Made by a program: the position numbers and the translations under genes. Positions 8,579 to 23,774 of a DNA stretch of 24,451 nt are shown one piece after another; the stretch's first letter is position 1; each line of letters starts with the position of its first letter. Source of the DNA: Deinococcus aquatilis DSM 23025 (lineage in GTDB: Bacteria; Deinococcota; Deinococci; Deinococcales; Deinococcaceae); assembly GCF_000378445.1 (NCBI RefSeq), contig NZ_KB899754.1, forward strand, positions 1-24,451. Reading direction: 5' to 3'. The notes under the pieces were generated by a model. The model saw only the letters and a list, made by a program, of their open reading frames with translations. It did no database searches and was not told where the DNA came from.

Positions 8579-8698
8579 TGGAAGGTGAACCCCCCAGTCG
8601 GCTTCGCCGCCAGCCCCCCTTAAGGGGAGCGCAAAAGCGCAGTTGTCCTCCCCTCTGAGGGGGGGCGTTGTGCCAGCAACGGGGGGGTTCACCTTCCA
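8579..8698 (+). repeat. Long imperfect palindromic intergenic repeat, copy 2 (most complete)
   Basis: 120 bp bounded by perfect 17-bp inverted repeats: TGGAAGGTGAACCCCCC at 8579-8595 and its complement at 8682-8698. Inside, the left half (hairpin GGCTTCGCC, then GCCCCCCTTAAGGGGAG) and the right half (CTCCCCTCTGAGGGGGGGC, then CGTTGTGCCAGCAACG) are imperfect mirror images, so the whole element can fold as one long hairpin. It matches 1295-1399 and, in its right half, 17959-18009. No coding capacity is seen. The form is that of a small non-autonomous mobile element or REP-like repeat. Confidence 0.9.
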
Positions 8699-8735
8699 AC
8701 TCCAATCCACTCATCCCCAGAACGTAAGCCAACCC

Positions 8736-8764
8736 TAGACACTCACCCCGTGTATCTCTATACT
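8736..8764 (+). promoter_or_regulatory. Promoter of the rpmG-secE-nusG transcript
   Basis: TAGACA (8736-8741), a 17-bp spacer, and TATACT (8759-8764): five of six matches to each consensus hexamer. Transcription would start near 8771, giving a leader of about 150 nt before rpmG. The leader begins with the hairpin CCCGCC-AGAA-GGCGGG (8775-8790) followed by TTCTTT, which could terminate early transcripts. Confidence 0.7.
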
Positions 8765-8920
8765 TGGAATGTTGCCCGCCAGAAGGCGGGTTCTTTACCA
8801 GCGCAACCAGAGGGCACCTCACCAAGCGTCAGGCAGCCCGCATGGTTTTCCCGCAGCAGCGGAGCGCTGGGAGCAGGGATCGGGGGCGCGTGCGCCTCAC
8901 CCAGCGAAAGGAGTTTGAAC

Positions 8921-9088
8921 ATGGCGAAGGACGGACCCCGCATTATCGTGAAGATGGAAAGCACTGCTGGAACGGGCTTTTACTACACGACCACCAAAAA
9001 CCGCCGCACCACGCAGACCAAGCTGGAACTGCGTAAGTACGACCCCGTTGCCAAAAAGCACGTCGTCTTCAAGGAGAAGAAGGTCTGA
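8921..9088 (+). CDS. rpmG: 50S ribosomal protein L33, cysteine-free type
   Basis: 55 residues: [15 protein letters not shown] at the start, then [20 protein letters not shown] and KHVVFKEKK. This is the full L33 pattern and the normal length. It has no cysteines, so it is the zinc-independent (C-minus) form, not the CxxC zinc-ribbon form. It is a component of the large ribosomal subunit near the E site. The start is set by an AAAGGAG ribosome binding site (8907-8913) and by homology; an in-frame extension upstream is unlikely to be coding. It precedes secE and nusG, as in many bacteria. I see no tRNA-Trp gene between rpmG and secE, and no elongation factor Tu gene just upstream, both of which are common neighbours elsewhere. 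Confidence 0.95.
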   Translation: MAKDGPRIIVKMESTAGTGFYYTTTKNRRTTQTKLELRKYDPVAKKHVVFKEKKV

Positions 9089-9168
9089 TCTGCTGGGGCC
9101 GCCTGTTCCCAAGTTGGGCGGGCGGCTCCACCGGGTCGGCTTTCTTTCCTTAAGGCGCAGGTGAACGC

Positions 9169-9348
9169 ATGAACTTGATTCAGTACTTCCGGGATGCCCG
9201 CGCAGAATTGTCCCGCGTGACGTGGCCTACCCGCCAGCAGGTGCTGGAAGGCACGCAGGCTGTGCTGATTTTCGTCGTGGCACTCACCCTGATCGTGTTC
9301 ATTATGGACCGTGTGTTCGGCTTGGCCGTTCGGGCGCTCCTCCCATAA
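9169..9348 (+). CDS. secE: Preprotein translocase subunit SecE
   Basis: 59 residues starting [20 protein letters not shown]. The short cytoplasmic amphipathic helix with [13 protein letters not shown] is the SecE signature, followed by one membrane segment ([19 protein letters not shown], about residues 32-50). This is the short single-helix form found in most bacteria, not the three-helix E. coli type. SecE clamps SecY in the protein-conducting channel of the cytoplasmic membrane. It lies 80 bp after rpmG and 10 bp before nusG, so secE and nusG are surely cotranscribed. A GC-rich hairpin (GCCGCC 9098-9103 with GGCGGC 9121-9126) lies in the spacer before it, without an adjoining T-run, and may mark an RNA processing or weak termination point. 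Confidence 0.95.
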   Translation: MNLIQYFRDARAELSRVTWPTRQQVLEGTQAVLIFVVALTLIVFIMDRVFGLAVRALLP

Positions 9349-9358
9349 GGCGGCTGAC

Positions 9359-9931
9359 ATGAGTATTGAATGGTACGCCGTACATACCTACGTGGGTCAG
9401 GAAGACCGCGTGCAAGACCAACTGATGGACCGGGCCAAAAAACTGGGCATGTACTACACCAAGATTTTTCAGGTGTTGCAGCCCAGCGAGGAAGCCGTAG
9501 AACTGCGTGAGGGCGGCAAGAAAGAAACCGTCAAGCGCAAGCTGTTTCCGGGTTACGTGTTCGTGCAGATGGACGTAGAAGACGATGACGCGCCCGGTGA
9601 ACTGGGTGAATCATGGGAAGTGGTGCGCGGTACCAACGGCGTGACTGGCTTTGTTGGTACGGCTACGCGCCCCGTTCCCCTCTCTCATGATGAGGTCCAG
9701 CGTCTGTTGGCCTCCGTGGGAGTGGCGGCACAGCCGGTGATCGAAGAAGCTCCGCGCATCAAGGTCAGCCTCAAACCCGGCGATATGGTTCGGGTCACGG
9801 GCGGTCCTTTTGCCGACTTCAGCGGCATCATCAGCGAAGTGAACGCTCCTCAGGCCAAGGTCAAGGTGCTCGTCAGCATCTTTGGCCGCGAAACGCCCGT
9901 CGAGCTGGATTTCGCGCAAGTCACCAAATAA
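9359..9931 (+). CDS. nusG: Transcription termination/antitermination factor NusG
   Basis: 190 residues from ATG 9359. The NGN domain occupies about residues 1-125: [15 protein letters not shown], then [12 protein letters not shown], then [13 protein letters not shown]. The C-terminal KOW domain begins around residue 138 ([24 protein letters not shown]) and includes [17 protein letters not shown]. NusG binds the RNA polymerase clamp through the NGN domain and Rho or ribosomal protein S10 through KOW, coupling transcription to translation. The start at MSIEWYAV matches the family and follows secE by 10 bp; a longer frame starting at 9311 lies inside secE and is rejected. A 205-bp non-coding leader separates it from rplK. 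Confidence 0.96.
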   Translation: MSIEWYAVHTYVGQEDRVQDQLMDRAKKLGMYYTKIFQVLQPSEEAVELREGGKKETVKRKLFPGYVFVQMDVEDDDAPGELGESWEVVRGTNGVTGFVGTATRPVPLSHDEVQRLLASVGVAAQPVIEEAPRIKVSLKPGDMVRVTGGPFADFSGIISEVNAPQAKVKVLVSIFGRETPVELDFAQVTK

Positions 9932-10033
9932 GCGCAGGATCAGCAGGTCCGTTCTGCCGCTCCCACAGGCCAGAGCCGAGAGGCACTAGGCAAACAGGGG
10001 GAGTGGGCAGTAAAATCAAAAAGTTGCTGTCAA

Positions 10034-10050
10034 TCTATCCTCAGGATAGA
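10034..10050. promoter_or_regulatory. 17-bp perfect palindrome upstream of rplK
   Basis: TCTATCCTCAGGATAGA consists of two 8-bp arms around a single central base. It may be an operator or a small RNA hairpin. TATCCT inside it has the TANNNT form of a Deinococcus -10 box, and TTGCTG (10024-10029) lies upstream but at a poor distance, so a promoter here is possible but not established. Confidence 0.4.
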
Positions 10051-10136
10051 GCCCCCAACCGGGCAGGCAGAACTTAGCGTCAGCACCCCGCCGCCGCGTG
10101 TACAGGGCGTTTGGGGGAGCTAAGGAGGCACAAGGC
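10051..10136 (+). promoter_or_regulatory. rplK leader, possible L1 autoregulatory region
   Basis: CCCCCAA (10052-10058) can pair with TTGGGGG (10111-10117), enclosing a GC-rich loop just before the ribosome binding site TAAGGAGG (10121-10128). In many bacteria ribosomal protein L1 represses the rplK-rplA operon by binding such a leader. I cannot show the specific L1 contact motif, so the L1 role is an inference from position. Confidence 0.3.
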
Positions 10137-11452
<1,316 letters not shown>

Positions 11453-12022
11453 GTGGCGAACGAAAAAAACCAGCAGAACCTCAGCAGCCTCAAGGGCAGC
11501 CTTTCGGGCGTCGACACGTTTTACGTGGTCGATTACCAGGGCCTGACCGCAGGGCAACTGAGCAAACTGCGTAAAGACATCCGCGAGAAGGGCGGGCAAC
11601 TCATCGTTGCCAAGAACACCCTGATCAACATTGCCCTTCAGGATGGTGGACGTGATTTCACCGACGCCCTGAAAGGCCCCAGCGCCCTCGTGCTGGCCCA
11701 TGAAGACCCCGCTGGAGTCGCCAAGACCCTCAGCGACGCTGCCAAGGCCAACGACAAGGGTATTCCCGCCATGAAAGGCGGCCTCGTCGAAGGCAACCGC
11801 GTCGATGTCAAAGTCATCGAACGCCTTGCCAGCCTCGGCAGCAAGCAGAGCCTTCAGGCCGAGTTCGTGGGTGTGCTTTCCAGCCACCTGTCGGGCTTCG
11901 TCGGAATTCTGGAAGCCTACAAGGCCAAACTCGAAGGCGGCGCTTCGGAAGGCGGCAGTGCAGATGCAGTCGTTGCAGATGCCAGCGCCCCAGAAGACAG
12001 CGCACCCGAAGCCAGCGTCTAA
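11453..12022 (+). CDS. rplJ: 50S ribosomal protein L10
   Basis: 189 residues. The N-terminal rRNA-binding domain is recognisable by [25 protein letters not shown] and the [11 protein letters not shown] stretch, followed by LKGPSALVL. The C-terminal part ([24 protein letters not shown]) is the helix that carries L7/L12 dimers, followed by an acidic, low-complexity tail (residues about 163-189, rich in Ala, Ser, Glu). L10 anchors the L12 stalk to the GTPase-associated centre. The start is GTG at 11453, nine bases after the AAAGGAGG ribosome binding site; no ATG gives a better N-terminus. The longer frame from 11372 would run through the leader and is rejected. It precedes rplL by 96 bp. Confidence 0.95.
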   Translation: MANEKNQQNLSSLKGSLSGVDTFYVVDYQGLTAGQLSKLRKDIREKGGQLIVAKNTLINIALQDGGRDFTDALKGPSALVLAHEDPAGVAKTLSDAAKANDKGIPAMKGGLVEGNRVDVKVIERLASLGSKQSLQAEFVGVLSSHLSGFVGILEAYKAKLEGGASEGGSADAVVADASAPEDSAPEASV

Positions 12023-12118
12023 GACCGCCTCGGCGTTCTCTGATTCCAGCTTCTGTAGCCCTTCTTTGATAACCAGCACCATCAGTACCACCCAAACCAA
12101 CATTCGGAGGAAGACATC

Positions 12119-12481
<363 letters not shown>

Positions 12482-12522
12482 TCTTCTTTTAACTCTGCTT
12501 TAAAGCATCACCGGGAGTGCAG

Positions 12523-12554
12523 CCCCCAACCCCAGCGGTTGGGGGTTCCTATTT
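12523..12554 (+). terminator. Rho-independent terminator after rplL
   Basis: A perfect 9-bp stem, CCCCCAACC (12523-12531) with GGTTGGGGG (12537-12545), a 5-base loop, and the tail TTCCTATTT. It is placed to end the ribosomal protein transcript. Confidence 0.88.
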
Positions 12555-12637
12555 GATCTCTGCCAACAGCGGAGATCACCTTTGTTTTTATGGACGTCTT
12601 AGAGAGTTCAAAAGCTGCTCCAGACGTACTTTTTCTT
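12554..12637 (+). terminator. Two further tandem terminator-like hairpins
   Basis: First, TGATCTC (12554-12560) pairs with GAGATCA (12572-12578) and is followed by CCTTTGTTTTT. Second, ACGTCT (12594-12599) pairs with AGACGT (12622-12627) and is followed by ACTTTTTCTT. Together with the terminator at 12523 this makes three hairpin/T-run units in 115 bp. They may be back-up terminators, or the second and third may end small RNAs. Confidence 0.5.
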
Positions 12638-12919
12638 ATCCTGGCAAGCATCTGATCTCGCTACAGTGTGTGACTGACTTCCAAATTCAAGAAGTGAAAG
12701 ACGATGGTTCGGCACCTGTAAGTGCTTAATGGGGCTACCGTTAGGCTGCTTGGCCTAGGCTTACTAATGTAATAGAAATTACTATCTGACAGTAGAGGCC
12801 GCACTATTCTCCACGGGTTCTACTCCGGTGGGTCTTTTGAGACGGCAGGTCAGGAAAAGCTCTTGGCAAGCCCGACACCGCTGGGTTGAGAATGCTGGAA
12901 GCAGCAAGGAGAGTATCAG
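12638..12919 (+). other. Gene-free region, lower GC, including the cspA 5' leader
   Basis: No convincing gene in 282 bases. Open frames here lack a ribosome binding site and family resemblance. Up to about 12785 the base composition is clearly less GC-rich than the flanks. TACTAT (12780-12785) and TAATGT (12765-12770) are candidate -10 boxes for cspA, but neither has a good -35 partner. That would leave a leader of roughly 130 nt, as is common for cold shock genes. A 7-base-loop hairpin, CCACGGG-TTCTACT-CCGGTGG (12811-12831), lies inside that leader. Confidence 0.5.
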
Positions 12920-13180
12920 ATGGCTACAGGTAAAGTGAAATGGTTTAACGCAGAGAAAGGCTTTGGCTTCATCGAAACACCCGGCAGCCCCGACGTGTTT
13001 GCGCACTTCAGCGCCATCCAGAGCAGCGGCTTCAAGAAGCTGAACGAAGGCGACGAAGTGGAATTTGAAGTGGAAGAAGGCCAGCGCGGCAAAGGCCCCC
13101 AGGCCAAGAACATCGTGGTAACGAAGGCTGCTCCTGCACCTGCGTTCAGCGACCGCCCTCGCCGCGACGACCGCTGGTAA
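12920..13180 (+). CDS. Cold shock protein, CspA family
   Basis: 86 residues. A single cold shock domain with both RNA-binding motifs: KGFGFIETP (RNP1, about residues 13-21) and DVFAHFSAI (RNP2, about 25-33), preceded by [11 protein letters not shown] short basic tail with SDRPRRDD extends beyond the usual 65-70 residue domain. These proteins bind single-stranded RNA and DNA and act as RNA chaperones. The ATG follows AAGGAGAG after six bases. The gene is monocistronic, with a long leader and a terminator just downstream. Its place between rplL and rpoB is unusual for bacteria in general. Confidence 0.95.
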   Translation: MATGKVKWFNAEKGFGFIETPGSPDVFAHFSAIQSSGFKKLNEGDEVEFEVEEGQRGKGPQAKNIVVTKAAPAPAFSDRPRRDDRW

Positions 13181-13221
13181 TCCAACCCAATCTTCAATAA
13201 CCTCTGACATTTAAAATGTTG

Positions 13222-13251
13222 ATCCCCCTCGCTGAAAGGCTGGGGGATTTT
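13222..13251 (+). terminator. Rho-independent terminator after cspA
   Basis: ATCCCCC (13222-13228) pairs with GGGGGAT (13242-13248), with the inner part closing on a GAAA loop, followed by TTTT. A small AT palindrome, ACATTT-A-AAATGT (13208-13220), precedes it. The same structure can serve the leftward TPR gene only weakly, as there is no T-run on that side. Confidence 0.8.
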
Positions 13252-13273
13252 GCATTGTTTGGAGCGTAAGAGC

Positions 13274-14065
13274 CTACTTCAAGTTCTGCCGTAATTCTGC
13301 GGCCAACGCAAACCATTCGCGTTCCTGCCGTTTGTATAGATTTGTGGCACGGCGCTCTGTTTTTGCGAGAGCTTCCAACAATTGCGCTGTTTCTTCACGG
13401 CGGCCCTGCGCCAGCAAAAAGGCGGCGTAACGGGCGCGGGGTTCCTCGGTGGTCGCGGCAACCATGGCTTGCTGGTAGGTGGCGTCGGCGTCGGCTGCTT
13501 TGCTCTGTTTTTCCTGCGCCTGCGCCAGCAGAGTGAGGGTGCGGGTACGAGTGGCGGCGCTGGTTCTCAGATCTACGCGGGTCAGGCGGGCTTCGGCGTC
13601 GGCGGGGTTGCCGCGTGCCAGATCCAGTTCGGCGCTTGACAGCAGCACCACCGGATCATCGGCGTAGATACCCACCAGCAGCGGATTCAGTGTGGCCTGC
13701 GCCTCGTCGGGGCGGCCAGCGCGGGCCAGCAACCCGGCCAGCTCGGCGCGGTGGGCCAGCGTATCGCTTTCCGACAGGTTCTCCTGCGCTTCCCGAATGC
13801 GGGTATCCAGCGGCTTGATCGCCTCCAGGCCGCTTTGTAGCACGCTGCTGGCCGCCCGCCGACTGCCGCGCAGGGTAGGCAGAAATTCTGCAAAGAAGTA
13901 GATCAGTGGCCCCAGAAATCCCCCAAAGAACAGGCTGAACCCCAGTACGGCAATCCAGATCACGCCGCGCCGGGTGGCAATGGCGTGAATCAGAAACAGG
14001 ATATTGAGCACATAGAACACCGTAAACAGCCACGGTGCCTGATTGAAAATGGAACCCAGATTCAT
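13274..14065 (-). CDS. Membrane-anchored TPR-repeat protein of unknown function
   Basis: 263 residues. Two membrane segments lie near the N-terminus (APWLFTVFYVLNILFLIHAIA, about 9-29, and VIWIAVLGFSLFFGGFLGPLIYFF, about 35-58). A helical repeat region follows from about 95 to 255 with TPR character: ELAGLLARAGRPDEAQATLNPLL, SSAELDLARGNPADAEARL, LAQAQEKQSKAADADATYQQAM and YAAFLLAQGRREETAQLLEAL. The soluble part probably faces the cytoplasm and binds partner proteins. I do not recognise a specific function. The gene reads opposite to its neighbours, sits between cspA and rpoB, and converges on the cspA terminator. The ATG at 14065 has no ribosome binding site but carries the TANNNT-N6 leaderless arrangement. 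Confidence 0.82.
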   Translation of the reverse strand: MNLGSIFNQAPWLFTVFYVLNILFLIHAIATRRGVIWIAVLGFSLFFGGFLGPLIYFFAEFLPTLRGSRRAASSVLQSGLEAIKPLDTRIREAQENLSESDTLAHRAELAGLLARAGRPDEAQATLNPLLVGIYADDPVVLLSSAELDLARGNPADAEARLTRVDLRTSAATRTRTLTLLAQAQEKQSKAADADATYQQAMVAATTEEPRARYAAFLLAQGRREETAQLLEALAKTERRATNLYKRQEREWFALAAELRQNLK

Positions 14066-14071
14066 AGCCCC

Positions 14072-14077
14072 ACTGTA
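14072..14077 (-). promoter_or_regulatory. Leaderless-type -10 box of the TPR gene
   Basis: TACAGT on the minus strand ends six bases before the ATG at 14065. No clear -35 box or ribosome binding site is visible. Confidence 0.5.
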
Positions 14078-14162
14078 CAGAAGGCGGCTGAGTCAGTTGC
14101 CTTGGTCTGGGGCGGGGAGCGGGAGAAGGTAATAGCATTGATCTATGTTGGAATCTTTTCTT

Positions 14163-14190
14163 GGTCCCTTAGACCCTCGACCCTTAGACC
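14163..14190 (-). repeat. GGTCTAAGGG-type short repeat, site 1
   Basis: On the minus strand: two exact copies of GGTCTAAGGG spaced 15 bp apart by TCGAG. The 28-bp block matches site 2 (17906-17933) at 25 of 28 positions. It lies just upstream of the rpoB promoter. Confidence 0.85.
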
Positions 14191-14210
14191 AGCTCTTACC
14201 CGTCCAGCCA

Positions 14211-14239
14211 TTGACATCTAACCCCAACAGTCGTATATT
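14211..14239 (+). promoter_or_regulatory. rpoB promoter
   Basis: TTGACA (14211-14216), 17-bp spacer, TATATT (14234-14239): a perfect -35 and a five-of-six -10, the best match in the window. Transcription would start near 14246, leaving a leader of about 200 nt before rpoB. Confidence 0.85.
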
Positions 14240-14354
14240 CTTCTGTGGCCGACCATGATGGGTTGGACGGGAGTGATGTGCCAATCAGCACGGCGTCAAC
14301 GCGCGGCCTAATTTTGCCGCAACCTGCTGGACTTCACAACTAATTTGATTGTCT

Positions 14355-14383
14355 GGGACGCAACCGCTGAGGGTTGCTGTCCC
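14355..14383 (+). promoter_or_regulatory. Strong hairpin in the rpoB leader
   Basis: GGGAC (14355-14359) and CAACC (14361-14365) pair with GGTTG (14372-14376) and GTCCC (14379-14383), forming a 10-bp stem with a small internal bulge and a six-base loop. The sequence after it is only moderately T-rich, so it may be an attenuator, an RNA processing site or a protein-binding site rather than a full terminator. Confidence 0.5.
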
Positions 14384-14448
14384 GTTTGCGCTGTTCTCTG
14401 CCCCGGAACATGGCAAATTGGTTCATCAGGGTGCCCCGCGAGGTGTGC

Positions 14449-17895
<3,447 letters not shown>

Positions 17896-17905
17896 GCGGA
17901 CAGAC

Positions 17906-17933
17906 GGTCTAAGAGGCGAGGGTCTAAGGGTCC
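17906..17933 (+). repeat. GGTCTAAGGG-type short repeat, site 2
   Basis: GGTCTAAG at 17906 and GGTCTAAGGG at 17921 are spaced 15 bp apart. The 28-bp block is nearly identical to the minus strand of site 1. It begins 11 bp after the rpoB stop and faces site 3 in inverted orientation. Confidence 0.85.
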
Positions 17934-17958
17934 AAGAACAGTAAAACGGCAACTGGGT

Positions 17959-18009
17959 TTGTCCTCCCCTTTAAGGGGGGGCGTTGCAAAGCAACGGGGG
18001 GGTTCACCC
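17959..18009 (+). repeat. Palindromic intergenic repeat, right half only (copy 3)
   Basis: About 50 bp matching the right half of the element at 8579-8698: TTGTCCTCCCC, TTTAAGGGGGGGCGTTG, then GCAACGGGGGGGTTCACC. The left half is missing. In RNA it can form CCCCTT/AAGGGG and CGTTGC-AAA-GCAACG hairpins between the rpoB and rpoC coding regions. Confidence 0.85.
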
Positions 18010-18030
18010 GAAAGGCCAACCGCCCCAGTA

Positions 18031-18047
18031 CCTCAGACCCTTAGACC
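18031..18047 (-). repeat. GGTCTAAGGG-type short repeat, site 3
   Basis: On the minus strand GGTCTAAGGGTCTGAGG: one unit with a partial second. It is inverted relative to site 2, so the two flank the half palindromic element inside the rpoB-rpoC gap. Confidence 0.75.
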
Positions 18048-18121
18048 GCGTCCCCGCAAGCACCGCCCAACAGCACCACCGAACAAGCATCACCACGCCT
18101 CCCACCACAGGAGCTACTGCT

Positions 18122-22768
<4,647 letters not shown>

Positions 22769-22797
22769 AGCTTCAAGCCTTACGTCAATAGGGAAGA

Positions 22798-22829
22798 CCC
22801 CCACTCGGAAACGGGTGGGGGCTTTTTTT
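22798..22829 (+). terminator. Rho-independent terminator after rpoC
   Basis: CCCCCACTCG (22798-22807) pairs with CGGGTGGGGG (22812-22821) around a GAAA tetraloop, followed by C and seven Ts. A strong, classic terminator for the rpoBC transcript. Confidence 0.95.
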
Positions 22830-22871
22830 GGTTTGGGGATGATTGAGGGGGGCGGGCGTTCTGGGGGCGTA

Positions 22872-22903
22872 GGTCTAAGGGTCAAGAGTCGAAGGGTCTA
22901 GGG
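22872..22903 (+). repeat. GGTCTAAGGG-type short repeat, site 4
   Basis: Four degenerate 7-8 bp units in tandem: GTCTAAGG, GTCAAGA, GTCGAAGG, GTCTAGGG. It lies after the rpoC terminator and is inverted relative to site 5. Confidence 0.8.
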
Positions 22904-23021
22904 AAGGGCGAGGGCAACTGCTTTTTCAGTTTTTGTCGGGCTGAGCCACTTCATATGTTTGCCCGGCTGAGCTATGCACAACGAACTCCCAGTCTGCTCC
23001 CTTGCCAGCTTGCAATCTTTT
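22904..23021. other. Gene-free spacer between inverted repeat sites 4 and 5
   Basis: 118 bases with no gene. It contains a T-rich stretch (CTTTTTCAGTTTTTG) and two similar direct segments, CGGGCTGAGCCA (22938-22949) and CCGGCTGAGCTA (22964-22975). Because sites 4 and 5 are inverted copies, the whole 22872-23054 block has the layout of a small repeat-bounded unit. Confidence 0.4.
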
Positions 23022-23054
23022 CCTTGACCCTTAGACCCTAGACCCTTCGACAGT
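23022..23054 (-). repeat. GGTCTAAGGG-type short repeat, site 5, overlapping the DUF2721 gene end
   Basis: On the minus strand the units GTCGAAGG, GTCTAGG, GTCTAAGG and GTCAAGG follow one another. The first units encode the last residues and stop codon (VEGSRV, stop) of the DUF2721 protein. Confidence 0.8.
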
Positions 23055-23588
23055 CTCTCTCCCCTGTACCTCGGCGTTCAGTTCTGTTGCTTCGTCATAC
23101 AGCCCCGCGTAATGTGCCCCCAGTTTCTCCAGAAACCGCATTTCCTGGCGCGTGGTGATGGCGCTCAGGGTGGCTTCATAGCTGAGCAAAAGGGCACCGT
23201 AGGCCAGTCCCCCGGCTCCCAGAATGGCAAGCAGGATAGGTGCCAGACCCGTATCAAAGTTGCCCAGATTGCCCGCGCCGATCAGGATGCTGGTACACAC
23301 CAGCAGCGTGACGGCCAGGTAAAAAGCCTGCATGGCCCGCTGGATATAGCGCGTGCGGCGGGTCAGGCGCGGCAACTGCTCGATGATCATGCGTTTTTCC
23401 TCGCGGGCCAGCGGTTCACGTTGCCCTTCCTCGCTGACCAGAAATTTGAAACGCGAAGTAAGCACCCGCACCCGGTCAGTGCTGCGGCCCAGGCGGGCGC
23501 TGGTGCTCATCAGCAGGGTGCCCGCGCCGCTGATCAGTACGGCGGGCGTGATCATGGCAGTCAGGACAGCGAGGCTGGGGTCGGCCAT
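23031..23588 (-). CDS. DUF2721 family membrane protein
   Basis: 185 residues from ATG 23588. It has three predicted membrane segments: about 7-28 (AVLTAMITPAVLISGAGTLLM), and two in the second half (FYLAVTLLVCTSILIGAG and LAPILLAILGAGGLAYGALLL). Between them is a basic cytoplasmic helical stretch (STSARLGRSTDRVRVL to LPRLTRRTRYIQRAM). This pattern, with the early SARLGR and later LSYEATLSAI segments, is that of DUF2721, a family of unknown function. A longer frame from 23675 is possible, but the ATG at 23588 has the TANNNT-N6 leaderless layout and the expected N-terminus. The last six codons and the stop lie inside a short-repeat array, so the C-terminus (ETVEGSRV) may be repeat-derived. Divergent from tatA. 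Confidence 0.85.
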   Translation of the reverse strand: MADPSLAVLTAMITPAVLISGAGTLLMSTSARLGRSTDRVRVLTSRFKFLVSEEGQREPLAREEKRMIIEQLPRLTRRTRYIQRAMQAFYLAVTLLVCTSILIGAGNLGNFDTGLAPILLAILGAGGLAYGALLLSYEATLSAITTRQEMRFLEKLGAHYAGLYDEATELNAEVQGRETVEGSRV

Positions 23589-23594
23589 GCCTCT

Positions 23595-23600
23595 AGGGTA
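23595..23600 (-). promoter_or_regulatory. Leaderless-type -10 box of the DUF2721 gene
   Basis: TACCCT on the minus strand ends six bases before the ATG at 23588, with no ribosome binding site. It supports the shorter start. Confidence 0.5.
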
Positions 23601-23774
23601 CACAGGAGAGCAGCTCGGTAGACAGCCAGACACCCCCCACAACATGGCCCCTCTGGCTCTGGCCTTGGCTGGCAAACTCTCATCTGGGCCTCGTTTGGTG
23701 GCCGGGAATCAGGCGTAGCATAAGGGCAGGACGCTGCACGACCCAAGGGGGTTTGTGCTACGGAGGTACACACT

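Noticed and set aside
9098..9151. Rho-independent terminator between rpmG and secE
   Set aside because: The hairpin is followed by a T-rich stretch only after about 15 bases, and the downstream genes have no other clear promoter.
9089..9168. Possible tRNA-Trp gene between rpmG and secE, common in other bacteria
   Set aside because: The 80-bp gap has no CCA anticodon arm or T arm; only a GC-rich hairpin is present.
12517..12729. 70-codon plus-strand frame after rplL
   Set aside because: It begins inside the rplL terminator, lacks a ribosome binding site and resembles nothing I know.
12782..13210. Minus-strand frame over cspA and its leader, and a tRNA T-arm-like hairpin at 12811-12831
   Set aside because: The frame is antisense to the cold shock gene. 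The hairpin has a 7-base loop starting TTC, but no acceptor, D or anticodon arms can be built around it.
22872..23054. CRISPR array
   Set aside because: Units are 7-8 bp, tandem and degenerate, without unique spacers of constant length; no cas genes are nearby.
23589..23675. Longer N-terminus for the DUF2721 protein (start at 23675)
   Set aside because: It would add a Cys/Pro/Arg-rich stretch unlike the family, and the start at 23588 has a leaderless promoter box.
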